Part shown: positions 10,801 through 20,859 of the stretch, piece by piece | Layout: each line of letters begins with the position of its first letter | How positions within the stretch are numbered: the stretch's first letter is position 1 | From: Megaustenia siamemsis | Taxonomy: Eukaryota; Mollusca; Gastropoda; Stylommatophora; Ariophantidae | Direction of reading: 5' to 3' | Assembly: GCA_032433765.1 (NCBI GenBank) | Contig: JAVIAB010000124.1 | Span: 94,622,845 to 94,686,844 of the forward strand | Length of the DNA: 64,000 bases | The notes under the pieces: generated by a model | Told to the model about the DNA's origin: nothing | Databases searched by the model: none | What the model saw: the letters and a program-made list of their open reading frames with translations, nothing else | Translations under genes and position numbers: made by a program

Positions 10801-13800
10801 GCGTATTGAAATATGAGAAAAAAAAAATATCAGTATCATTGTTCTCATCAAGTCCGACTGCATGTCCGTAGTAGAAGGAATTGGTATATTGTTGCTATAT
10901 CACAGGGAAAAATAATTATGATATTCTTGCAAATGAAATGATTTAACTGTCAAAAGTAAAAAAAAATATTGAATTCTGCTATTAAACAATATGCCTCGTT
11001 TATAGTGAGTGCATTGATCTCTATTTTGGTTCGTTTTGAATTGTTAAATTTCACAGTTCTCTTAAGAAACGGAATTAAGTATTAAATTATGTATGTATTT
11101 CCAATAGACAAAAACATTATGTGGCTCACTGACAACAACCATAAATCAGCGGTTGTGACAAAAATTCGTCCAAAATGTCGAAGTTCAATTATGATTCTTA
11201 CTTCTTGTTTTCTCATCAGCCATTTAATTGTTATATTCATATTTCTACACATCATCAGATTAAGAATTTAACATATCTACCTTACGATGCATAACGCATT
11301 TGTATTTCTTGGTCACTGACAATGTCATCATATTTGATCCGTTACATAAACAAAACAATCAACATTTCCTCTCTTAAAACAATAAAAAAGGGAAGCTTTA
11401 GGGAAATTGGTTATGATTGGTATACCACTAAAGACACTATCTTTTGCTAAAAATATATATCATATGGTTTATTGATATATAGTCAAGAATTGTTTATTGA
11501 TATGTAGTCAAGAAGTGTTTATTGGTATGTAGTCAAGAATTGTTTATTGGTATGTAGTCAAGAAGTGTTTATTGGTATGTAGTCAAGAATTGTTTATTGG
11601 TAAGTAGTCAAGAAGTGTTTATTGATATGTAGTCAAGAAGTGTTTATTGATATGTAGTCAAGAATTGTTTATTGATATGTAGTCAAGAAGTTTTTATTGA
11701 TATGTAGTCAAGAAGTGTTTATTGATATGTAGTCAAGAATTGTTTATTGGTATGTAGTCAAGAATTGTTTATTGATATGTAGTCATGAATTGTTTATTGG
11801 TATATAGTAAAGAAATGTTTATTGGTTATGTAGTCAAGAATTGTTTATTGATATATAGTCAAGAAGTGTTTATTGGTATGTAGTCAAGAATTGTTTATTG
11901 GTATGTAGTCAAGAATTGTTTAGTGATATGTAGTCAAGAAGTGTTTATTGATATGTAGTCATGAATTGTTTATTGATATGTAGTCAAGAATTGTTTATTG
12001 ATATGTAGTCAAGAAGTGTGTATATTGATATGCAGTCAAGAAGTGTTTATTGATATGTAGTCAAGAATTGTTTATTGGTATGTAGTCAAGAATTGTTTAT
12101 TGGTATGTAGTCAAGAATTGTTTATTGGTATGTAGTCAAGAATTGTTTATTGGTATGTAGTCAAGAATTGTTTATTGGTATGTAGTCAAGAAGTGTTTAT
12201 TGGTATGTAGTCAAGAATTGTTTATTGGTATGTAGTCAAGAATTGTTTATTGGTATGTAGTCAAGAATTGTTTATTGGTATGTAGTCATGAATTGTTTAT
12301 TGGTATGTAGTCAAGATTTGTTTATTGATATGTATTCATGAATTGTTTATTGATATGTAGTCAAGAAGTGTTTACTGATATGTAGTCAAGCATTGTTTAT
12401 TGATATGTAGTCAAGAAGTTTTTATTGATATGTAGTCAAGGAATTGTTTATTGATATGTAGTCAAGAAGTGTTTATTGATATGTAGTCAAGAATTGTTTA
12501 TTGGTATGTAGTCAAGAATTGTTTATTGATATGTAGTCAAGAATTGTTTATTGATATGTAGTCATGAATTGTTTATTGATATATAGTCAATAATTGTTTA
12601 TTGGTATATAGTCAAGAATTGTTTCTTGGTTATGCAGTCAAGAATTGTTTATTGATATATAGTCAAGAAGTGTTTATTGGTATGTAGTCAAGAATTATTT
12701 AGTGCTATGTAGTCAAGAAGTGTTTTTTGATAAGTAGTCATGAATTGTTTATTGATATGTAGTCAAGAATTGTTTATTGATATGTAGTCAAGAAGTGTTT
12801 ATTGATATGTAGTCAAGAAGTGTTTATTGGTATGTAGTCAATAATTGTTTATTGATATGTAGTCATGAATTGCTTATTGATATGTAGTCAAGAAGTGTTT
12901 ATTGATATGTAGTCAAGAATTGTTTATTGATATGTAGTCAAGAAGTGTTTATTGATATGTTGTCAAGAATTGTTTATTGACATGTAGTCAAGAAGTGTTT
13001 ATTGATATGTAGTCAAGAATTGTTTATTGGTATGTAGTCAAGAATTGTTTATTGATATGTAGTCAAGAATTGTTTATTGATATGTAGTCAAGAATTGTTT
13101 ATTGATATGTAGTCATGAATTGTTTATTGATATATAGTCAATAATTGTTTATTGGTATATAGTCATGAATTGTTTATTGATATGTATTCAAGAAGTGTTT
13201 GTTGATATGTAGTCAAAAATTGTTTATTGATATGTAGTCAAGAAGTGTTTATTGATATGTAGTCAATAATTGTTTGTTGATATGTAGTCAAGAAGTGTTT
13301 ATTGATATTTAGTCAAGAATTGTTTTTTTTATATGTAGTCAAGAAGTGTTTTTTGATATGTAGTCAAGAAGTGTTTATTGATATGTAGTCAAGAAGTGTT
13401 TATTGATATGTAGTCAAGAATTGTTTATTGATATGTAGACAAGAAGTGTTTTTATATGTAGTCAAGAAGTGTTTATTGATATGTAGTCAAGAATAAAGAA
13501 GTGGATGATCATCATGTGCCATACCGGTGGCGTAGGGAATCATGTCCTTCCACTATCTTCTATCTACAGTGCATCGTATCAGTTCTGTTGTTGACTGTTC
13601 TCCTTGCCATGACACCAAGCTATCCAGTATTTTCTCTCTTTGTTGTCCGCGATCTCTCTTTCCTTTTATTTTGCCAGTTGTAACCAAGTATTCCAACTAT
13701 CCTCTTTTCATGATGTGCCCAAAAAAATGTTGATTGTTTCTTTCTGAAAGAACTGGATAAGCAGAGTATAACAAGAGCAGAGAAAACGTGAGTATTTAAT

Positions 13801-14401
13801 AATGATTGGGACGAAACATAATGTGATTAATAATTGATGGCATTAATATACTGTGCATCTGAAATCTGAAACTGATCGTCACAAGAGATCTTCAGTTTAA
13901 AAACCTTTACAGCAATATTGATATTATAATTGGGAATTAAGGAAAGCGGACGGATCAGTCTGAGTTATTAGTCCCAATGTGTTGCAATGTAAAAGTTAAG
14001 ACATGAGAATAACCATAAAAACTGAAATAGGATAAAATAGGAGACATTAACCAACACTTTTAAAAATTAATCTATATAGTTTCATTTAGCCTCAATGATA
14101 TAAATATTGTTTTCTAAAAATAGCTATTACTTTCTGTGGGTATACCTAGAAGAGTGACGTTGACTGGATCCTTGAATCCTTGTTTAACAAAACATATAAT
14201 GTTGAGGATATTTGTTACTGTGCCACATATGTCGATCGACAGACACACAATTGTAAAAATAACATATTGATAAATTAGGAGATCATTATCGTTAATTATT
14301 ACGTTCACTGAAATATCGCTAGCATCTGTGTCCGTCCAGGATAATGTACGTATGTCATTGTTTACAAAAACAATCTTTTCACGTGAATTATCTGAATGCA
14401 T
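4684..14401 (-). CDS. R4: gastropod chemosensory-type 7TM receptor, 3' exon not in window
   Basis: Exons 1 and 2 only, as complement(join(4684..4898, 14146..14401)), giving 156 residues through TM3. The TM4-TM7 exon is absent from 1-4683, so it lies beyond the left edge or is lost. Introns of up to 9.2 kb in this array make the first option reasonable. Intron 1 (4899-14145) carries three minisatellites, an RNase H LINE and SINEs. R4 diverges most from the others: exon 2 has SIQYLVCAWPH where the rest have FQ(T/S)LTG(S/T)WPH, and it lacks the NICLTP motif (NICFTP). The ERC motif and the 215-nt exon are kept, and both exons are open. Whether R4 is functional cannot be judged without its last exon. 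Confidence 0.72.
5033..5129 (-). mobile_element. tRNA-derived SINE, truncated copy
   Basis: Only the 3' third is present: the poly-A/GTAAA end, the ACGCCAAGTGGCGT hairpin and the GTTAGTGACCATA block. The tRNA-like head is missing, as expected of 5' truncation. It lies in R4 intron 1. Confidence 0.75.
5563..5790 (-). mobile_element. LINE C-terminal fragment (LINE-H)
   Basis: The minus strand reads GKIQGKRGRGRPRLTW, then WTNQPMTTCTIKARDRVEWP and a stop shortly after, a typical endonuclease/reverse-transcriptase LINE C-terminus. A GATGATGATGATGATT tail follows. It differs in sequence from LINE-A although the tail type is shared. The rest of the element is absent. Confidence 0.6.
6095..6160 (+). 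repeat. Short LINE-B-like 3' tail
   Basis: GCCCTATGTGCCG followed by CGGCTCGAAAGG and then AATAAATAGATAATTAGAT resembles the tail of LINE-B at 25896 and 28882 (CCCTATGGGCCG, GGCTCGAAAGG, TAGATA). The 200 nt before it are unrelated to LINE-B, so this may be the end of a SINE that borrows a LINE tail. Confidence 0.45.
6756..7015 (-). mobile_element. tRNA-derived SINE, full-length copy
   Basis: The minus strand begins GGAGCCGCGATAGCTCAGTG, with a box A-like TAGCTCAGTGGTTAG and a box B GGTTCGATCCC. A unique body follows, with GGGTAATGTGG, the ACGCCACTTGGCGT hairpin and an A-rich end. SINEs of this type are transcribed by RNA polymerase III and moved by a partner LINE. It lies in R4 intron 1. Confidence 0.85.
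7028..7110 (-). repeat. Second tRNA-like module
   Basis: The minus strand has GGTTGGCTTACC near the start and GGGGTTCGTAATCC later, a poor A-box/B-box pair. It abuts the SINE head and may be a piece of a different tRNA-derived SINE. It is not a credible tRNA gene, since no cloverleaf can be closed. Confidence 0.35.
7368..7440. repeat. (CA)n(TA)n microsatellite
   Basis: About ten CA units run into about ten TA units, then an imperfect T-rich end. Confidence 0.9.
7644..8386. repeat. 39-bp minisatellite, about 19 units
   Basis: The unit begins GTCAACTATAATTCGCTTGT and ends CCTAAGCACA. Three variable positions recur: TTCGC/TTAGC, GACC/GATC and GCACA/GCAAA. The last unit is damaged by an inserted AACAAT and ends at CTAAGCGGGG. 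It lies in R4 intron 1. Confidence 0.92.
8420..9027. repeat. 25-bp minisatellite, degenerate at its left end
   Basis: The core is TCCATTTATCCTGTAGTGAA followed by GAATG. Regular 25-bp spacing runs from about 8590 to 9027. From about 8420 to 8590 only the CTGTAGT(G/A)AA element recurs at loose spacing. The right third alternates two unit types, one with GTCGACTAT and one with CCATTTAT. Confidence 0.85.
9217..9292 (+). repeat. tRNA-like SINE head
   Basis: CCGTGGCTTAGAGGTAGTGA resembles box A and GGGGATCGAGTCCCGC resembles box B at tRNA-like spacing. It sits next to the 3' end of the LINE-F element. A similar start (TTCGGTGGCTTACAGGTAGG) occurs at 53921 just before the 26-bp array. It is more likely a SINE head than a tRNA gene, because no acceptor stem can be closed. 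Confidence 0.4.
9355..10470 (-). mobile_element. LINE-F, 5'-truncated non-LTR retrotransposon with RNase H
   Basis: Contains one open 345-codon frame and a short 3' tail (GGAGTGCAATAATGATGACC on the minus strand). The reverse transcriptase itself is missing. RNase H after the reverse transcriptase points to the I/Jockey group rather than RTE. It lies in sense orientation within R4 intron 1. Confidence 0.8.
9430..10467 (-). CDS. LINE-F polyprotein C-terminus with RNase H domain
   Basis: 345 residues without interruption. Residues 1-60 resemble the thumb/connection region after a reverse transcriptase (RLEKIQNEVMRIILGCTRDT). RNase H spans about 148-268, with all catalytic acids visible: D154 in IYTDGS, E193 in MEVMA, D217 in LSDS and D264 in NERADRLA, plus the histidine loop at H254 (VPGHAGVRG). 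RNase H degrades the RNA strand of the RNA-DNA hybrid during target-primed reverse transcription. The N-terminal part of the polyprotein is lost, so the first Met is arbitrary. The intact frame suggests a recent insertion. Confidence 0.8.
   Translation of the reverse strand: MTVIDRLEKIQNEVMRIILGCTRDTPCVAMRYLLDFPTVDDIIKIWRARAYLKISTDTEHPLHHVLNTEKGDRLKRGKSWVGRAEDVIKQVCGLTNISVGKEWIPVPASFNGTFSCIVTLDRKSRGQNPVAVNAEVNGLICDNTDEKDAVIYTDGSVRRHQRSAWAFTARSEGRIVYEDSGAYVVTRSSMTMEVMAVTKAFKWLESQDNTHACILSDSMSMIKKVEAGSVRMQWVESLQKSKIRKVTFVYVPGHAGVRGNERADRLASCAVVADGQPMDQADLINVLRDVGRAQDFDKHRSTSLHRMMDMGVKLGTARNEKLSGRVRRLINQYRTGVVSRWTLRE
10605..10770 (+). repeat. Fragment sharing the LINE-F 3' tail, inverted
   Basis: GTTCGGAGTGCAATGATGATGACCCGCAA matches the LINE-F tail at 9365-9410 on the opposite strand (quoted in two overlapping parts: GTTCGGAGTGCAATGATGAT and GATGATGACCCGCAA). 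The part before it includes CCACTGAGCTTCCGCGGCTCC, which looks like the complement of a SINE tRNA head. It could be a SINE using the LINE-F tail. Confidence 0.5.
10775..11450. other. No feature seen
   Basis: AT-rich unique sequence in R4 intron 1. No coding, repeat or RNA signature recognised. Confidence 0.5.
11455..13495. repeat. 25-bp minisatellite, about 80 units
   Basis: The core is GTTTATTGATATGTAGTCAA followed by GAA(G/T)T. Two positions vary throughout: TTGATATG/TTGGTATG and AAGTG/AATTG. Runs of GGTATG units cluster around 12060-12310. Indels rise toward the right end (13320-13460). The length and homogeneity point to recent expansion. It lies in R4 intron 1. Confidence 0.93.
13504..13745 (-). 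mobile_element. LINE-A-related 3' fragment
   Basis: The minus strand reads LEYLVTTGKIKGKRDRGQQR, followed by an end similar to LINE-A (WKDMIPYATGMAHDD) and an ATGATC tail. It abuts the 25-bp array. Sequence differences suggest a subfamily distinct from the 2755 copy. Confidence 0.65.
14146..14401 (-). CDS. R4 exon 1 (N-terminus, TM1)
   Basis: 256 nt, ending in phase 1 at CTTCTAG followed by the donor GTATACCC. It encodes an N-terminal tail of about 43 residues and TM1 with [20 protein letters not shown], then KQGFKDPVN. Transposon T1 begins 738 nt upstream. Confidence 0.82.
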
Positions 14402-14547
14402 TATTATTATTTAAATGTTTATAAGTTCGTAGACTATAGTAGATGTTTGTTGTGATAAATGTGAAGAGAGCAGCACTCACGCACTCTAACATGTAATATT
14501 TCTCAGTAGTCAATATCTATATATGACAATTCCAAGAATTGTAATAT

Positions 14548-14782
14548 ATCATCATCAAGTACCAGGCCTGCTGGCGTATGTGATCATGTATCTCTATAAC
14601 TTTCGATCCCCACAATTATCATCTCTATCATCATTTCTGTTGTTGACCTTCTGCCAAGCCATTCTCTTAAGCTGTCTGGTATTTTTTTCATTACTTCCCT
14701 CTATCTCTTCGTCCATTAATTTTTTTTTCCAGTTGTTACAATATATTCCAGTTGTTCTCTTCTCTTGTAATATATACCACAA
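14548..14782 (-). mobile_element. LINE-A 3' fragment
   Basis: It begins (minus-strand end) with ATCATCATCAAGTACCAGGC, the complement of the LINE-A tail, and reads back to the VTTGKI region. It lies just upstream of R4 exon 1, between it and T1. Confidence 0.7.
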
Positions 14783-15138
14783 TTAAACGGTCAATAAAAC
14801 TGTACAAAACAGAATGTTAAATCTACATATCTTTTAATTAAACAGTGCGGATAAAATTAAAAACTATAAAAAATAAAAATGTTCTAGTTCGTCTAATACC
14901 ATTAGCTACAGTTACTAACCAGAGCCATTTGGTTAGCGCACGCATCTACCGACCTGAAGCTTCAATTTTGAAATGCCAGTTGGAAAAAAAAATACTGTTT
15001 CGACCTAAAAGGGATCGTGGTCCACCCAGCCACATTAAATGGGTACCAGAGATATATACTCTAAAAGGGAAAAGCGACAACAAATCGAAATGGCCACCGC
15101 ATCTCAAGACGCTGAGGCCTGGTACAATAAATTCACTA

Positions 15139-17242
15139 TAGCTCGTTTCAAATCACTTGCCCAACTTCAAAACGCTATTGCTCAGAAACCGTTTGTTAAA
15201 TACTGTTGAAATTTTCCAAATGTTATTAGAATGCAAAAGACCCTTTAAATGTATATTTAACAAATATCTTGCAGCTGCAGTTTTCTTAAAGCGGCGAATT
15301 TCTTTGATGTTTGTCAAAATTGTAAATTGTGAACCCCTAAAGAATAGAAATTACCGTAGTTGCTGGTCTATGATTAATTTTCACTAGGTAAAGGCGTGGC
15401 CGTAATGGGGAAATAACTGAATAAGGAAAAACACCAGGAGAATTATTGTCTGCTCAGTTCGAGGACGGACGATAATATCAAGGTATACCTGTATGTCCAA
15501 TTGTCATAGTTGTGTGGTCCTGAAAAGGACCGTTTGTTGAACTAATTTAAGGTAATATAGGGGCCAACATTGTGGGGGCTATATACTATCATTCTGAATC
15601 AGACGAGTCTAAAAGATTAATAACTGTTTGGGGTTGAATATTCCACAAACCATCATTTTTCCAATATTCCTCTTCCTGTTTTAAGATGTGGTCTTCACAT
15701 TTAGCTCAATAATCTGTGTCTGAATTTAATAAAGCGAGATTAGCAAGAGTCTTTACATCGCATATTTTGAATGTTATATTTTCATCTGCCACTTGTCCTT
15801 TTAATTTTGCCCAGATTAGTTCTATTGGATTTAAATGAGCATGGTAAGGTGGCAGCCTCAAACTTATATTACCGTGCTCTTGGATAATCTTATCTATTTG
15901 AAAAATCTTTGTCCTTTGTTTTTGCTTTACTAGAGATAGTAATTCAGGTTTTAAGTACATGTTATTAAATTGTATGTGCTCCTTTGTGAGCCATATCTTA
16001 ATAGCATCTTTTGTACTGGATGACGTCTGGACTTGATCTTCAAGTGCAACAATGTTGTGGTACGCTGCATTGTCCATTATTAGGCAAGATGGTCGATCTA
16101 GTGATGGGAGAACAGAATTTTCAATCCAATGTCTAAATATGTGACCATTCATCTCAGAGTGATAATCCCGATTGTCTATGGATTTTGAAAGAAAAATGAG
16201 CTCTGCATTCTGTATTAGTCCATGTTGTCGACTACCTGCATGAGCAATTATCAAGCGCTGTCCTTTGCTGCTAGGTATTAATCTCTTAATCTTTCCATCT
16301 GATGACTGCCATTCCCTTTGGTTAGTGTGGTGAGCATTGATCCATGTTTCATCAAAGTATACAATATCATAACCTTGCTTGCGCACCTCTTTTACTTCAC
16401 GTAAGTACTTGCTTCTCATGCCTACTATATGTGGCTTCTCACATATGATGTTTCGTCCATTGGAATACTTTCTGAATGTAAAGCCTGCAGCTCTCACATT
16501 CCTCCATAATGTAGACTTTGATATTTCAATACTCTTGTTCTTTTTCAGCGAAATTTTTAATTTTCTTATTGTAACAGTTTTATTCATACCCAATATTTTG
16601 CGAATTTCACTTCTAATAAGTTCACTGTCGAAATTATCCAACATTTTTGCTCTTCCTTGTGATTTTGTATATTTTGAACATTGACGGTGACGTGCTTGAA
16701 TCCAGCGATTAAATGACCGTTTAGATAAATCCAAAATGTGTCTTGTCCTATTCTCATGGTTTTCTAAAGAATGAAATAATCTTCCTCGTTTAGCCTCTTT
16801 GCAAAAATAGTCATACATTTTTATTGCGATGTTTTGTAAACTGCAGAATTTCATTTTAAGACTCATGATAAATGTTTTTGTTCCACGTCTACACCTATGA
16901 ATGAACGGAAATGGAACACACAAGTTGTCAAGTGTCTAATTGTGTAAAAAAAAACCACGGGGAAAGCGTACAAATACGTCAATTCTACCGTGTATGGATT
17001 TGTACTCGCTATTTTTAGTTTAAAATACTGTAAACATTAAGTTTTGACTACATCAATGGGTCGTAATAAATTTATATAAATCAAATAAGCAACAATAATA
17101 ACCAAATGTTTTTTTTTAATGAAATTAATTCCCTGTTGGGTTCTAATCATTATAACTTTACATGCAAATTTTGAATATCTTACAACAAGCGGTTAAAAAG
17201 CTATCGATCTTAAAAGTTGGGCACGAGTTATGAAACAAGCTA
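15139..17242 (-). mobile_element. T1: Tc1/mariner-superfamily transposon, long-spacer DDE type
   Basis: 2104 bp bounded by inverted repeats of about 35 bp and a TA target duplication at 15137-15138 and 17243-17244. The plus-strand left end is TAGCTCGTTTCAAATCACTT and the right end complements to TAGCTTGTTTCATAACTCGT. Both repeats share GCCCAACTT(T/C)(A)AAA about 22 nt in. The element carries one transposase gene on the minus strand. Copies T2 and T3 share both ends. Confidence 0.9.
15706..16923 (-). pseudogene. T1 transposase, lacks last 39 residues
   Basis: 405 codons open from the first Met. By comparison with T2 and T3 a later Met at residue 20 (MSLKMKFCSLQN) may be the true start. Two helix-turn-helix-like regions occupy the N-terminal half. 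The DDE core shows the first Asp in IVYFDETWINAHH, the second in CLIMDNAAYHN and the Glu in NPIELIWAKLKG, with 83 residues between second Asp and Glu. A TGG-to-TGA change after SDTDY removes the C-terminal 39 residues seen in T2. The catalytic triad is intact, so the truncated protein might still be made; activity is unlikely but not excluded. Confidence 0.85.
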
Positions 17243-17249
17243 TAGTACC

Positions 17250-18940
17250 GCACTATCCAATGTCTGTTGCTATGGGAGATGTCTATATTTTAAGAAAATT
17301 GTAATTGCATCGTCATCGAGAGTTGGTTGTCTTATATGCCTTTGGCTTTCTTTCAGACTACGACTATAGAACGCATCTTATTTTTCATTCTTATTTAATT
17401 CTCACGTTTGTTGTAACCTTCATGTTTTAGCTAATTTTATTAATATGGATTGGGGATGTCGTGTCTGTTTGTAATGTTTTGATATAAGAGTCAACAACTT
17501 TCTCTAACTGCTACACTATTTGTTCATCAAATAATATATGATAACGCTGAACTGTAGCGACACTGATTTCTAGCACTTTATTATTAGTAACTGACTGTTA
17601 ATCATTATCTAGTGACGTGGTTCTAAGTGTTCCAGCTGTGAATGCATGTTATCATCACATTATATATTTTGATATCAGCTTCCATCAGATATTTTCACTA
17701 GGGCGGACAATGAAATGTAGCCGTTAAAACCTTATATATATATATATATATATTTATATTTATTTCGTTAAATAAAACATTAATTTTTAATTGTTCATTT
17801 ATTTTTTAAGAGAAAATATAACATCTTTATGTGTTTTCAGTTCTCAAAAATCGTTTGTTTCATGCTGTGTTTCATGCAGGAAACAAATTACCTCTTGTTA
17901 CATTCAGCGTATGACAGTTACCTATTACTAGTGTCTTTCTACCAGTAATGGGCATGATTGTATAGCCGAAACTTTTAATTACCCTGTGCCACCCACAGGT
18001 TTAATTATTTTATGGTGTCATCTCTTAGTCAAACTGCCCTATGTAATTTTACATTTATATTTTCCCCTTTAATTCTACTGGTGTATACTACTGATTGATA
18101 ATGTCACTGCTATAATCGATTTGTTAGATCAGTATTGTTTAACAAATTGTTATGATGTTTAACAAATTATATACGCCAGGAATGAATACAACTACAATGA
18201 CAATTGGGCTTCAGAACAAACCGACATTATACCAACAAAATACTGCGCATTTTAAATCAAATTAACTAACGCTAACAATCTGAAAGTCATAGTAGTGTTT
18301 ATGTTTTCCTTAAATAATATGGTAACTATATTTCTCTTCAGTGAAACATTTATTAAGGTAATGGCAAGTGAGCTACTATATATTTTAAAACAATTATAAT
18401 TAAATGATGTTTAACAGTATGAGATCGGTAAAGGAAACCACAATACGGAGAAATAACATTTGTTATTTATAAATAATATGCGGTTCTTTTCGCCATTAAA
18501 ATGTCTTTATCTACAGTTGTCGATCGAAATAAGCTGAAAAAAAACATAACAGAATTCGTTTTTTTAATTGTGTTCTGAACATTTCATAATGCTCAATGAT
18601 ATGTATACTTGTAATTTATCGATAAGACACTAGGATGCAAGACAGTGAAAAATCGTGTTTATTTGTGATAATGTTGCACGTCAGGCAAATGATAGTTTTA
18701 TTTTATCTTATATCTGCTACACTGGACTCAGTGGTTCCCGATTATTATAATTGTTTTCAAAGACGACAGTTAGTTGTTATCCACATTCTATATGACGCGA
18801 ATTCATGTGTCATGATTAAACTGCTTGTCTTCACTTGTAACACGAAAATACAAATCGGAATATTGTGGAGTGTTCGTGAACTGTTTGTTGAACACACATT
18901 TAATGTAATGATGTTTCATGATTTATCAGCATACACTCGT
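17250..18940. other. No gene seen; short (TA)n tract
   Basis: AT-rich sequence between T1 and a LINE-A copy. The only regular element is a TA tract at about 17731-17755. No receptor exon or repeat copy was recognised. Confidence 0.5.
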
Positions 18941-18950
18941 CTAATCATGT

Positions 18951-20390
18951 TCATCATCATCATAATCATCATCAAGTACATGGCCTGCTGGCTTAGGTGA
19001 TCACGTCTCTCCACAACTTTCGATCTCGGCAGCTATTTATCATTTCTGTTGTTGACCTTCTGCCAAGCCATTCTCTTAAGCTGTCTGTTATTTTTTTCTC
19101 TTTGCTTTCCTCTATCTCTTCGTCCCCCAACTTTTCAGTTGTTACAATATATTCCAGTTGTTCTCTTCTCATTACATGGCCAAGAAATGATGATTGTCTC
19201 TTCCTAATATTGGAAATTAACTCTCTTTTTGCTCTGACCTCTTTCAGAACATCTTCATTACTCTTCTAAACATTCTTCGGTAACACCACATTTCTGCAGA
19301 CTCCAGTGATTTTCTTGTCTGTTGTCCTTTTGTCCTTGATTCGCATCCATATGTTAAGACTGGCTGAACATAACATTTAAGAACTCTTTTTCTTGTTTAT
19401 ATTGTCAAAAATGGATTGCATAGTATCTTCCTCATTTTTTGGAAAGCTGCTTTTGCCTGAGACATTCTGCATCTCACCTCTTTTGTACATCTACCGTCAG
19501 AGGTTAACAAAGTTCCCAAATATTAAAATTCATTTACCTGTTTTAATATTGTTCCACTTGTCTTTGTTGTTACCATTACCTCTGTCTTTTTGCTATTAAG
19601 GCTGAGTCATTTATTTTTGCTTTCTTCCACTACAATGGCCAACATTTCTTGTAACTCATTTTCACTCTTAGCGATTAAGACAGTATCATCAGCATACCTT
19701 AGATTATTTATATTATGACCTCCAAAAGTTATTCCAGGCATGTCCCTTACGGATATTAAAATAATCTCACTATAAATATTAAACAAATCTGATGACAGCA
19801 CACAACCTTGTCTAACCACCTGTTTTATTTGTTGAAACATTCCCAATTGGTTTCCAGTTCTTATGGCCGCTGTTTGTTGCCAGTACATGCTCTTTATTAT
19901 TCTTAGATCTTTGCTGTCTACGTTTATGCTTTCTAAAATTTTGATTTTTTTCTTGGTGCTTTACTTTGTCAAATGCCTTGGTGTAATCTATGAAACATAG
20001 GTATAGATCTGTTTTCACCGCTATGGCTCTTTCTACAAAAGATCTTATGATATAAATGGCTTTGCATGTTCCTTTATCTCTAACAAAACCACACTGTTCA
20101 TCGCTAATTTCTGGAATGATTTTGTTTCGCACTTTTCGCATATGATTCTTAGTAATATCTTAGTCATATGACTCATAAGGCTTATAGTGCGATATTCATC
20201 GCATTCTATCGCACCCGATTTCTTTGGTAGGGCTATGAATATTGATTTGAGCATGTCGTCTGGTATATATTCTCTGTTGAAGATATCATTCAATATTTTT
20301 GTTATTTCTATTCCAAAATCACCCATGGCTTCAATCTCTTCTTTAGTTATATTATCTGGTACAGGAATCAATCATGTCCAATCATGTTTG
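18951..20390 (-). mobile_element. LINE-A copy, longest reverse-transcriptase remnant
   Basis: Reading right to left it gives ITKEEIEAMGDFGIEITKIL, then IFIALPKKSGAIECDEYRTI, the FVRDKGTCKAIYIIRS block, FIDYTKAFDKVKHQE, RQGCVLSSDLFN, an intact LRYADDTVLIAKS box and the C-terminal region, ending in a GATGATGATGA tail. Several frameshifts (for example near 19940 and 20110) break it. It extends about 400 nt further 5' than the copy at 2755. It lies downstream of R3. Confidence 0.8.
19607..20371 (-). pseudogene. LINE-A reverse transcriptase, frameshifted, YADD intact
   Basis: Three overlapping open pieces (20045-20371, 19812-20141 and 19607-19888) together give RT motifs from before the fingers to beyond the catalytic YADD. 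Breaks occur at homopolymers and short indels. It is used here to identify the family; no function is expected. Confidence 0.75.
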
Positions 20391-20859
20391 AACTGCGTAA
20401 TGTATCTTTGTCTTCTTATTTTATAAATAACAAGTGAGTATGAAAAAGGAGACAAAATCGACATTTAATTATAAAAAATAAAAAAAAATAAACATAGAAT
20501 ATCTAATGTAACAAAAATGAAGGATGAAAATAAAAATGAAGGTTGAATCAATAAATGCATCTTGCACACATTAAAGTAGGCTCTTTAAAATATCAGATAT
20601 TACTTGCATCTAAGTATCAGAAGAGGAATAGAACAAATATGGAAAGATACTGAAATCCTTGCAGGACAGCTTTATGACAATCAGACTGGGCTTGGCCAAG
20701 ACTCGGGCGTGTATGCCCAGGAAATATAGCAGCTTATTTTTGCTGCAGCAAAACAAATCTCTCTTCTTAAACGAAATGACAACAATATATTGTTTCCAAC
20801 TCATAGTTTTTTTTTTCATTCTGAAGTTATTTATGAAGCTCGTTTCAATAGACCAGCAG

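Noticed and set aside
11455..13495. CRISPR-like array of short direct repeats
   Set aside because: Units are contiguous with no unique spacers, and the window is eukaryotic. It is a minisatellite.
16379..16684. 101-codon frame opposite the T1 transposase, also opposite T2 and T3
   Set aside because: Its recurrence in all three copies follows from transposon identity. It is the antisense shadow of the transposase.
18635..19000. 121-codon plus-strand frame
   Set aside because: It ends in the ATCATC tail of a LINE-A copy and has no recognisable domain.
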